From positions 99,122,753 through 99,186,752 of the forward strand of contig CM046000.1 in the NCBI GenBank assembly GCA_025175895.1: 64,000 nucleotides of DNA. Reading direction: 5' to 3'. Origin of the DNA: Wurfbainia villosa. Taxonomy: Eukaryota > Streptophyta > Magnoliopsida > Zingiberales > Zingiberaceae. Below, piece after piece: positions 55,874 through 64,000 of the stretch. Every line of letters starts with the position of its first letter. Position 1 is the first letter of the stretch. The translations under genes were made by a program, and so were the position numbers. The notes under the pieces are model-generated. The model saw only the letters and a list, made by a program, of their open reading frames with translations. It was not told where the DNA came from and made no database searches.

Positions 55874-56996
55874 TTCACCCTCTTGAATGGAGACTTATAC
55901 AAGACATCTTTTGGATGGCCCTTACTAAAGTGTTTGGGAAATGAAGATGATAAATGGGTACTCTTGCTGCAGTAATCATCTGGGGGGAAGAGCTTTAGCA
56001 AGGAAGACCCTATTAGCAGGATATTTTTGGCCTACCCTCCAATAAGATGCCGCTCGTATAGTGCAAACTTGCTCAGCCTATCAAAAGCATAGCAACCGGT
56101 CTGAACGACCGGCTGAATTAATGAAAGTTATGGTTGCTTCATGCCCTTTTGATCAGTGGGGAATGGATATAGTGGGTCCGATGCCTGTGACACCTTTGCA
56201 GAAAATTTTTTTATTGGTGGCCGTGGATTACTTCTCCAAGTGGGTGGAAGTAGAGCCTCTTGCCAAAATTACTGAGAATGTTGTAATCCAATTTCTATGG
56301 CAGAACATTGTTTGTAGATATGGTATTCCTCGGAGGATAGTTAGTAATAATTGATGACAATTCCAGGGCAAGAAAATTAAAGAATGGTGCCAAAGTCTCA
56401 ATATCTAGCAAGCTTTTACTTCAGTAGCCCACCCTCAAGCTAACGGGCAAGTTGAAGTCACTAATAGAATTCTCATTCAAGGGTTGAAGACTAAACTGGG
56501 GGCTCAGAGGGGGAACTGGGTGGAAGAACTGCCTGGGATCCTGTGGGCCTACCGAACCACACCAAAAACCACAACGGGAGAAACTCCTTTCAGTCTGGTA
56601 TATGTGACGGAGGCCGTTATTTCGGTCGAAGCTCTCTTAAGTAGCACCCGAATAGAAATGTACGAGCCGAAGCAGAACCAAATTATTCGAAGCACTGAGT
56701 TGGACTTGGTGGAAGAAAAGAGGGAGACGACACGAAGGCGAGCGGAGTTTTACAAGCGGAGAGTGCAGCAGACCTTTAATAAAAAGGTGATGCCCCGAAG
56801 ATTTCAGGAGGGAGATTGGGTTTTGCGTAAAGTTAATTCTGCGGGAGATCCTGGAAAGTTAGCTCCAAATTGGGAAGGGCCCTATGAAGTGACGTGTCGC
56901 GTAGCAGGGTCGACGTATTATCTAAAGGACGACCATGGCAAGGAATTTCCCCGACCGTGGAACGCTATTCACTTGAAACCTTTCCACACTGTATAA
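55874..56996 (+). pseudogene. Tat-type integrase
   Basis: The zinc-domain region (55980-56090) shows RALARKTLLAGYFWPTLQ and VQTCSAYQKH with a TAA at 56043. Core: FDQWGMDIVGPMPVTPLQKI (first Asp), VAVDYFSKWVEVEPLAKITE, then VSNN where the second catalytic Asp would be (now Asn), followed by two TGA codons (56352-56357). AHPQANGQVEVTNRIL contains the Glu, after a TAG at 56406. The C-terminal frame 56484-56996 reads WVEELPGILWAYRTTPKTTT to WEGPYEVTCRVAGSTYYLKD and ends HLKPFHTV, a natural terminus. The enzyme is inactive as sequenced. Confidence 0.86.
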
Positions 56997-57505
56997 GAAA
57001 GGATGGATAAGAGAAAAGGAGTTGAGGGGCTCTCGAGGGGGTGTACTTGATAATTTGTTGTATTGATTAGATGTATAGCGCATCTGAGTTTGATTGATTT
57101 ACAGTAGTACTATAGTCCTTATAGCGAACTATGAAAAAGAAAAGAAGATAACAAGGGGACCATGTCCCGAAGCAATACATCAGGTTATAACTTAAACCGA
57201 TCGGGAGGATAACGTCGGAAGCCGACCTCCCAGTTTAAGGAGAAAGTAGGATGGTCCATCGGAGGAAGCCCTTGATCGGCGTACTATCGAACTGCCTCAT
57301 TAAACCCGTCTTGATAGGTGGCGCGCATCAGGATAGCTAGCCGCTCTTGCCGGTTCGGGCGGTTAGGGCTCCGATTCTGATGGAGCCTGTGACACTTCTC
57401 TTGTTGCTCCCGAAGGGCTCGGCGCATGTCACTATAACGCCGGGATACTTCCATAATAGCATCTGCCAGAACCGAGATATCATCGGCTCGGGAAGTTTGA
57501 TCTTG
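56997..57505 (+). other. post-pol spacer of the Tat-type element
   Basis: I see no coding in sense. A purine-rich run with GAGGGGG at 57036-57049 looks PPT-like but no LTR follows. It separates the integrase stop from the 3' end of the antisense unit D. Confidence 0.45.
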
Positions 57506-59032
57506 CTAGATAAGGTTCGTCATATCCACCATATTCTGGCGCATTGAGGCCGAAATTCCCTCTATCGCCTCGGAGTAGGATCTGGTGCGGATGAGCTCAT
57601 TGCCCAGCCTCTGGAGGGAGGTTTCTTGCCTGCGTATACGGGCATGAGCATGCACCCTAGAAGTTATGAGGGAGCAATTTTCTTGTACCTCCTTGCACAG
57701 GCGAGTGCGGAGGTCCCCTATTTTGTCCTCTGCTTTCTGGTGCTGAACCCGCAGGCGGGCGATAATGTCAGAGTCTCGTTGCTTCTCTTGAAGGAGCTCT
57801 GTTACCTTCTCTCGAAGACGTATTGATTCTTGAGAGGGGGAGGCCTCCTTGTTAAGTTGTGTCGGCTGAACATCCTGCCGGAGTGAGGGTGATTCCATGC
57901 CAGCTTGCTGTTGTTCTTGCAATGCCGCTATAGTCTTGGCATCTTTTTGGTGTCGGTGGCGAGCTTCTGTCAGTTGCTCTTGACATTGCTGCAGTTGTTG
58001 CGATAAGAGGTGCTCTCGATTTTGAGCAGCCATCAGATCCTCCCGTTGCTGCTGTTCCAACTTTAGAGATTGAACTCGATATTGTTGGAGGGAGCGATTC
58101 AATTCTTGGTAGTTGGTAATGGCCTGTAAGTCGTTTGTCGAAAAGAAGTCATTCAGTCAGGAAAGTTAAAGGAATTGATTGGAGAAACATACCAGTGCTA
58201 AAGCATGGCGCAGGCCTTCCATTCTGGGAACCAGTTCTTCTAAATTTAAAATTCGAAGACCCCGGGGAGAAAGGGAAGAAGATGAGACGGACGATATTGA
58301 AGGTGGAGGTTCACTTATAGGAGGAAGAATAGGGATAGTAGCCATAGGTTGCGACAGAGGTTCAAAGGGAAAAGAAGAAGGAGAACTGGTCAGGAGGCTC
58401 AAAGGGGTAGAAGTCGGGGGCAAAGAATCAAGGGTCTGAGGGGGAAAGTGTACTATGACTGGCTGTGAGGTGGGCACACCAGAAGTTGCGGAAGGGGATT
58501 GGTTTGGTGAGGAATCTGGAGAGGATGATATAGTGAGCATAGGACTGGAGAAACCTTCGCAGGGAAGGCGAGAAGTAGAAGGACCTGGGCTAGCGCCCAT
58601 AGGAGGTGAGGGGTTCTCCAGGCGATGGACAGAAGGGGAGATAGGCAGTGGAGGAATGTCAACTACCATGAGTTCAGAAGTGGTGTCATGTTTCAGAGAA
58701 AGAGAAGGCGAGGATGCAGAAGCATCTGTGGTCGATTGGCGTGGACGCGCTACCTCCCTGAATTCCTCTTCAGGTTGTGATGAAAGAGGGGGCGACTTTC
58801 GGATACCCAAGGCGGAGGGGGAGAAAATGGGAGAGTTAGGGTTCGTAAATAACAGGGGAAATGAGGATGGGCCGGTTACTTCGGTTTCATCTGGGGTAGG
58901 TGTAATAAGGGTTTCAGGCCGAGGCGAAGAAGAAGGGAGATATGGGGCAAGTGGGATGGTAGTAGACGAGGGTGAGGGCAAAGATGAAGATGGTGGCTGG
59001 CTCTCACCCCGTTTGATGTGTGAGTAATGACT
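57506..59032 (-). CDS. antisense ORF D of the Tat-type element, spliced Pro-rich and coiled-coil protein
   Basis: Exon 1 on the minus strand is open from about 59032 to 58193 and is Pro/Ser-rich (SSSPRPETLITPTPDETEV and similar), ending NLEELVPRMEGLRHALAL. A 69-bp intron, 58192-58124, has donor GTATGT and acceptor TTACAG. Exon 2 (58123-57506, 205 codons) is a long Gln/Glu/Arg-rich coiled coil (QQQREDLMAAQNREHLLSQQ) ending NMVDMTNLI. Both junctions are phase 0 from the in-frame positions, total about 468 residues or more. No in-frame stop breaks it, unlike the sense genes. No ATG is found in frame before an upstream TGA near 59035, so the true start or an upstream exon is unknown. Antisense ORFs downstream of pol are known in Tat elements; their function is not. 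Confidence 0.6.
58124..58192 (-). other. intron of antisense ORF D
   Basis: 69 bases, GTATGT at the 5' end and TTACAG at the 3' end on the minus strand. Removing it joins two open frames with no phase change. Confidence 0.65.
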
Positions 59033-59035
59033 CGC

Positions 59036-59437
59036 TATCTCTCAGAAGAAAGACGAATGCATCCTGCCCGTTGGAGAAAGAAGAAAAGCACTGAGGTAGG
59101 TGACTGGGGCTCTGGAGGATGGCAGCGGAAAGAAGAACAGACGAAGAAAGAGGAAATGAAAAGACGGAAGGGAGGAAGGTAATAGAAGAAAAGAAGACGA
59201 AGCATCCCCTATAAAAGGAGGAGGGAGTGGGCTTGTAACGACTATTGGGCTCCTAGCTTATAGAAAAGGAGGCCCTAAGCAGAAGGGAAACGATGATTTA
59301 TTTCTCTGATGACCCATTATGTACTAAAACCGTTGCTTGCATAAGAAGGGATGGATGAAGGCGTTCACCTTTGAGATGAAGGAAGGAAGGATAGCAACAT
59401 GGCAGCAGCGCACTCTTTATACAGAAGGCCTTTGGTC
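59036..59437. other. spacer between antisense ORF D and the repeat array
   Basis: Purine-rich on the plus strand (AGAAG words), no convincing coding. Confidence 0.4.
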
Positions 59438-61035
59438 ATTATGTATTATTTTATCCCCGTGTGGTGGTGGAACGGAAGAGTTGAGTTTATTTCTCAACTA
59501 TGTATTATTTTATTCCCGTGTGGTGGTGGAACGGAAGAGTTGAGTTCATTTCTCAACTATGTATTATTTTATCTCTGTGCGGTGGTGGAACGGAAGAGTT
59601 GAGTTCAATTCTCAACTATGTATTATTTTATCCCCGTGTGGTGGTGGAATGGAAGAGTTGAGTTCATTTCTCAACTATGTATTATTTTATCCCCGTGCCG
59701 TGGTGGAACGGAAGAGTTGAGTTCATTTCTCAACTATGTATTATTTTATCCCTGTGTGGTGGTGGAATGGAAGAGTTGAGTTCATTTCTCAACTATGTAT
59801 TATTTTATCCCCGTGTGGTGGTGGAACGGAAGAACTGAGATCTCCTCAGTTATCTATCATTTTTATCCCTGTGAAACGGAAGAGTTGAGCTTATCTCTTA
59901 ACTGTATATTATTTTATCCCCGTGTGGTGGTGGAACGGAAGAACTGAGGTCTCCTCAGTTATCTATCATTTTTATCTCCGTAAAATGGAAGAGTTGAGCT
60001 TCCTCCTCAACTATGTATTATTTTATCTCCGTGTGGTGGTGGAACGGAAGAGTTGAGTTTATTTCTCAACTATGTATTATTTTATCCCCGTGTGGTGGTG
60101 GAATGGAAGAACTGAGGTCTCCTTAGTTATCTATCATTTTTATCCCCGTGAAACGGAAGAGTTGAGCTTACCCCTCAACTGTATATTATTTTATCCCCGT
60201 GTGATGGTGGAACGGAAGAACTGAAATGGAAGAGTTGAGCTTACTCCTCAACTTTATATTATTTTATCCTCATGAGGTGGTGGAACGGAAGAGTTGAGTT
60301 CATTTCTCAACTATGTATTATTTTATCCCCGTGCGGTGGTGGAACGGAAAAGTTGAGTTCATTTCTCAACTATGTATTATTTTATCCCCGTGCGGTGGTA
60401 GAACGGAAGAGTTGAGTTCAGTTCTTAACTATGTATTATTTTATCCCCGTGCGGTGGTGGAATGAAAGAGTTGAGTTCATTTCTCAACTATGTATTATTT
60501 TATCCCTGTGCGGTGGTGGAACGGAAGAGTTGAGTTTATTTCTCAACTATGTATTATTTTATCCTCGTGCGGTGGTGGAACGGAAGAGTTGAGTTCATTT
60601 CTCAACTATGTATTATTTTATCCCCGTGTGGTGGTGGAACGGAAGAACTGAGGTCTCCTTAGTTATCTATCATTTTTATCCCCGTGAAACGGAAGAGTTG
60701 AGCTTACCTCTCAACTGTATATTATTTTATCCCCGTGCGGTGGTGGAACGGAAGAGTTGAGTTCATTTCTCAACTATGTATTATTTTATCCCCGTGCGGT
60801 GGTGGAACGGAAGAGTTGAGTTTATTTCTCAATTATATATTATTTTATCCCCGTGTGGTGGCGGAACGAAAGAACTGAGGTCTCCTCAGTTATCTATCAT
60901 TTTTATCCCCGTGAAATGGAAGAGTTAAACCCACTTCTCAACTATACATTATTTTTATCTTTATCCCCGTGCGGTGGTGGAACGAAAGAGTCAAGTCATT
61001 CCTCGACTATATGTTATTATATTCCTAGTATGGTA
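59438..61035 (+). repeat. tandem repeat array, ~59-bp unit, about 26 copies
   Basis: Unit: CCCCGTGYGGTGGTGGAACG, GAAGAGTTGAGTTCATTTCT, CAACTATGTATTATTTTAT. Shorter variant units have GAACTGAGGTCTCCTCAGTT. Each unit contains a 7-bp inverted repeat with a loop of 5-7 bases. Units become diverged after 60900. Tandem repeats in the 3' region of Tat/Ogre-type elements are a known feature and a possible source of satellites. The open frames across it are repeat artefacts. Confidence 0.9.
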
Positions 61036-61286
61036 AAGAGGCAGAGGAGCCGAAGTATGCCCTCAGCTATATGTCATTTTATCTTGGTATGAGGAAGGTA
61101 TATGTGTGATTCCTGCGCAATGAAGGGGTGAAGGAACGGTGTATCCATTGTATTTTCATACGAGGAAGGTAAAATGTGGCACAACTTAAGAAATGTTGGA
61201 AGAAGAAGACGAGCAGAAAAAGTAGGGGTGAAGGCATACATTACAGAAAGTTCATTGTTTCAGAAAGATTACATATTCCAATTCCT
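61036..61286. other. decayed end of the array and flank
   Basis: Two or three degraded units, then sequence with no recognised feature. Confidence 0.4.
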
Positions 61287-61597
61287 TCACAAGGAGAAAA
61301 TAGCAAAAGAAACCCTTATATATAGGGTATTACAGTTCTTTGTTGCGAGGAACTGACGGAGTTCCTTTGCGTGGCTGGGGTTGGCACAATAGTTGTCGAA
61401 GGTAAGATTGTTGCAGGAAGATTGCTTAGATAGTTCCTTCTGGGACCCGGCTAGTTGCTGGCGCAAAGAGTAGTTATTGGCAGAAGCTTCCCTCAATCAT
61501 TGTTGCAAGTATCTCACCTGTTCCCCAAATTAGCAATATAATGTTGCTCGTCGACCTTTTCTTCAGAAGGAGGGGAACTGCTGCCCTGTTCAGACAT
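61287..61597 (-). pseudogene. antisense ORF C: small Ser/Glu start and coiled coil
   Basis: On the minus strand an ATG at 61597 opens MSEQGSSSPPSEEKVDEQHY. The frame shifts by one base near a G4 run (about 61520-61526), then a TGA (61497-61499) precedes REASANNYSLRQQLAGSQKE to a stop at 61287. Length would be about 100 residues. Leu and Gln spacing suggests a short coiled coil. I do not recognise a family. It lies between the repeat array and ORF B, in the same antisense orientation as its neighbours. Confidence 0.45.
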
Positions 61598-61892
61598 TTT
61601 GTTCATGGCGAGGAGAAGAGAAAGGAAAAGATGGATGTTGTACAGTAATGGTTAGAGGTCCTTATAACGATGAAGGAGGAGGGCGCATTTATTCGCAGAG
61701 GAAATAAGGATAATGAATGCTAGTAAAGAAGGGGAAGCGTAAAGACAGTAGGTGAAAAGTCGCTGGTACAGTAATTATGAGGGAAAGGGTCCGAATCCCA
61801 TGGAAATGATAAGAAAAAGTACATTCAGGCGAGATTACAGTTTTTCTGATGACAGAAACTTTACATCCATAGGAGAACGACCAGAGTGGATA

Positions 61893-62411
61893 TCAATTTC
61901 TTTCTTCATTTTTATTAACATACTTGAGAATGATTACATCATTTAATCTATGAAGGCTTTTTGTGATTACTCTTAACAGGAGAATTGTTAGAAGGCTCTT
62001 CGGGGGGGAAGGCGCCAGGATGACTCTGTAGAGCTCGCCTTGAGCAGAAGGTATCACTGGTGAAGCTTCATCAAAAGGGGGCGGACGGATCCTCGCTGGA
62101 GGGACCGGAATGAAAGCCAGGGCCGGTGAAAGTGGAGGAAGTTCAGCAAAGGCCCGGGGATCTCCCACTGTGTATTCCCATGTTAAAGGAGGGTTCCACA
62201 CCCGATTGCGGAAGGAGGGGAAGGGCGCTCAGAAAGACCTCCCTGCAGAAGGGGATGGAGCTGTGGTGTGGGGTGGAAAAGGAAGGGGGCGAAAGGCCAA
62301 GGTAGCTGTCGAGCGGGTCTCGGAATCTTCAGTGTCTCCAGTAAACCAATCTCATAGCTCAAAAGATTCAGAATCTGAGGAAATCTCAATAGGGTGTTCC
62401 GCCGAAGCCAT
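61893..62411 (-). pseudogene. antisense ORF B: Pro-rich protein with two stops
   Basis: A single minus-strand frame of 173 codons starts at the ATG at 62411 (MASAEHPIEISSDSESFEL) and ends at 61893. It is interrupted only by TGA at 62352-62354 and TGA at 62229-62231, both one C-to-T change from CGA. The middle is Pro-rich (AFIPVPPARIRPPPFDEA). The MASAEHPIEISSDSE start, rich in Ser/Asp/Glu, looks like a natural N-terminus. Family unknown. It may be the N-terminal exon of a larger antisense gene whose other exons are C or A. Confidence 0.45.
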
Positions 62412-62912
62412 GAGAGTGAGATGGAAGGGCGAAGGCATGGGGGTGATAATTTATAGTTGAGGGGGAAGGAACTACAGTAGTTCTCGGGAAGGAGAAGAAG
62501 GTGAAGAGACTAATATCATAATAGCAGCAGCATAGGTACTTATCAAGATATCGTTTCCGAAGCAGCAAGGTAGAGGAAGAAGATCAAAAGGCTGAAGTAA
62601 TTTAATCTTTAGCCGAGCCAAAATTGGGTCGGACATGAATAAGATCATCCGGGACCTTCTGAGTGAGCTCCCGAACAAAGGAGGTGATTGCGCCAGGCGA
62701 CACGGGAAAAGGAACGTAATTGTAAAGAGGAAAAAGCACAGAGTTAATTTAGAATTCCTGACCCGCAATGGGGTGTACAAAAAGAACAATGAAAAGCTAT
62801 GCCAATATAAGCATTCTTCAACATCAAGAAAAGGGTCATTACAGGGAGTAAGACATTATGGGTTACAGTTCAAAGAGCTCGGGGGGACACTTAGACAATG
62901 CATCTATAGGAT
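62412..62912. other. spacer between antisense ORFs A and B
   Basis: 500 bases; the frames in it have no recognisable content. If B starts at 62411 its promoter would lie here on the minus strand. Confidence 0.35.
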
Positions 62913-63907
62913 TTAGATAACTAGTGTCCGTGCCGGGGGTGGATATCCCCATTCAACATTTAAAGCTGAAGACCCATTAAAGCCCAGTATGAACAGATCA
63001 ACTCCCTTCTTGACGTACCGCCCCTTTAGGTCAGCCTCTTGCTCCTTCAGCTGAGACTGACAATTGGTTAGTTGAGCCTGACAATCAGCCAGTTGGGCTT
63101 GACTTTCGGTTAGCTGGGCTGCCAGGGCATCTTTTTCAGTTGATGCTTTTATGGCTTGCTGACCCAGAGCCGAAAGGGCCTTGGAGTATTCTCGATGAAG
63201 GTCTGATTGTTGCCGAGCCGCTGCTGATAGGGCTTGGGGAAAGGCAGCCACTATGGAAGAGAGCTCTTGACACTTCTCTATGCAAGATTTCTTAGTGGCT
63301 TCACACGCTTGGCGTTCTAGTCGAAGCTGTTGACGTTCTTGCTGAAGCTGCTGAATGGTAGTAGAAGAATCAGCAGCTTGAATAATGGCATCTCCAAGCT
63401 ATCTTTTGTACCCTGTTAATTCATGGGTAAGAAGATCCACCTGCTGAAGCTTGCTGGACTGCAGGAAGAGCTGTTGCTTAAGGTCTTCATTTTTTCATTG
63501 AAGTTCTTCCTTCTTGCTCTGAACCAGGGCCAATTGTGTCATACAGTCTTCATATTTCCCCCTCAGATCTGATTCCTTTTGCTCCTTCTCGCTTAATTGC
63601 CGAGCGAGTTGTTTTTGATGCGCCAAGGAGGCGAAGTGGCATGCCTCCACACTGGATTGGAATTGGGCTATGTGAGATACCATTTTGCTATGCTTAGCCG
63701 AGGCTTGAAGGAAGGAAAATGCCATCATCAGACGTTGACCTATAGTGGCATGTACATCTATGAATACATTAAAGGTTGGAAGGGGAAAGTAGTTACCTCA
63801 GCCAACAATTTGCCCACTTGGTCGCAAGGGCCTTGTATGCCCGATTGATTGAAGAACTTCACCTCTGAAAGGTGACGGATCTGTAGCTGGGACCCCAATG
63901 TAGCCAT
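62913..63907 (-). pseudogene. antisense ORF A: coiled-coil protein, two exons, two stops
   Basis: Exon 1 (63907-63797, exactly 37 codons) reads MATLGSQLQIRHLSEVKFFN and ends KLLAE at a GTAACT donor. An acceptor TATAG at 63740 starts exon 2, though the phase is off by one base. From about 63737 to 62913 one frame is open except for TGA 63495-63497 and TAG 63399-63401. It encodes a long coiled coil (LQQERQQLRLERQACEATKK, QAQLADCQAQLTNCQSQLKE) and ends YPPPARTLVI. The LADCQAQLTNCQSQ repeat and C-terminus recall plant proteins labelled putative gypsy-type transposon (PF04195 family) from memory. That assignment is tentative, since the N-terminal domain is absent. Confidence 0.5.
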
Positions 63908-64000
63908 TGAAGGGTTCGGGAGGGGAAGATCTCCTCCCTCAGCAGGCAGGGTGGGACCAACACATTGAAGGGGGGGGGGGCGGGAGAAGTAAGTGTTTCG
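63908..64000. other. upstream flank of antisense ORF A
   Basis: No coding is seen; it has an 11-base G run at about 63968-63979. A promoter or another exon of ORF A may lie here or beyond the window. Confidence 0.35.

Larger units (their letters stand above)
50641..64000 (+). mobile_element. Tat-type Ty3/gypsy element, running off the right edge
   Basis: Order: 5' LTR, PBS TTGGCGCCGTCTGTGGGAA, gag, protease, RT, RNase H, integrase (ending at 56996), then a long 3' region with antisense frames and a tandem repeat array. The PBS type, the domain order (integrase after RNase H) and antisense ORFs between pol and the 3' LTR fit the Tat lineage. I found no 3' LTR before 64000. A second element of the same kind could begin within 59000-64000. 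Confidence 0.75.

Noticed and set aside
53678..56996. Endogenous pararetrovirus considered for the YVDD reverse transcriptase
   Set aside because: A tRNA-type gypsy PBS, an integrase and an LTR are present, and no movement or coat protein is seen.
58179..59027. Plus-strand frames opposite antisense ORF D
   Set aside because: They mirror the Pro/Ser-rich exon on the minus strand; only the minus strand has the matching splice sites and coiled-coil exon.
59438..61035. Regularly spaced repeats reminiscent of a CRISPR array
   Set aside because: The whole 59-bp unit is repeated with no unique spacers, and the context is a plant retrotransposon.

Overview
The window looks like plant nuclear DNA, and almost all of it is transposable elements. 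The evidence is angiosperm LTR-retrotransposon lineages (Sirevirus-type Ty1/copia, Athila-type and Tat-type Ty3/gypsy), initiator-Met tRNA primer sites, spliced genes with short GT-AG introns, a plant-only DUF674 gene and a piece of a plant formin. The species cannot be read from the sequence. I saw no tRNA, rRNA, CRISPR array or prokaryotic gene. Family assignments come from motif recognition, not from a search.

Layout. 1-12650: a tandem Sirevirus array, internal-LTR-internal-LTR, in which one central LTR (3878-5184) is shared by two internal regions (1-3877 partial; 5185-11330 complete with gag, protease, integrase, RT and RNase H). 12651-15652: leader and long 5' LTR of a minus-strand copia element. 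15653-20120: the 3' half of an Athila-type gypsy element (end of pol, env-position ORF, PPT, 3' LTR) whose end lies inside the LTR of the next element. 20121-24184: a minus-strand Sirevirus that kept gag but lost pol. 24235-37494: a minus-strand gag-only Sirevirus (target duplication TATCT) that carries a second, similar gag-only element at 26215-32857 (target duplication AAAAT). These sit in the integrase gene of an older minus-strand copia element, whose pieces are at 24185-24234 and 37495-37710 and whose probable 5' LTR is 39728-40236.

40237-50640 is the gene-bearing island. It holds a three-exon DUF674 gene (42033-43603, one frameshift), a SINE-like unit, a MITE with 120-bp terminal inverted repeats, a duplicated last DUF674 exon, a solo Sirevirus LTR with a perfect 5-bp target duplication, and two exons of a formin FH2 domain.

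50641-64000 is a Tat-type gypsy element running off the right edge: LTR, PBS, gag, protease, RT, RNase H and integrase in sense, then several antisense coding units (one with a clean phase-0 intron) separated by about 26 copies of a 59-bp tandem repeat.

How the parts relate: only the Sirevirus at 5185-11330 encodes all copia enzymes, although it is frameshifted. The three gag-only elements share with it the LTR-end motif, the primer site and a conserved stem-loop, so they look like a non-autonomous group needing a pol donor of that kind. The main points for a second look are the antisense gene cluster, the covarying hairpins in the tandem repeat, the conserved Sirevirus stem-loop, the CAGTCGACTG palindrome arrays, and stop codons that nearly all fit C-to-T decay.
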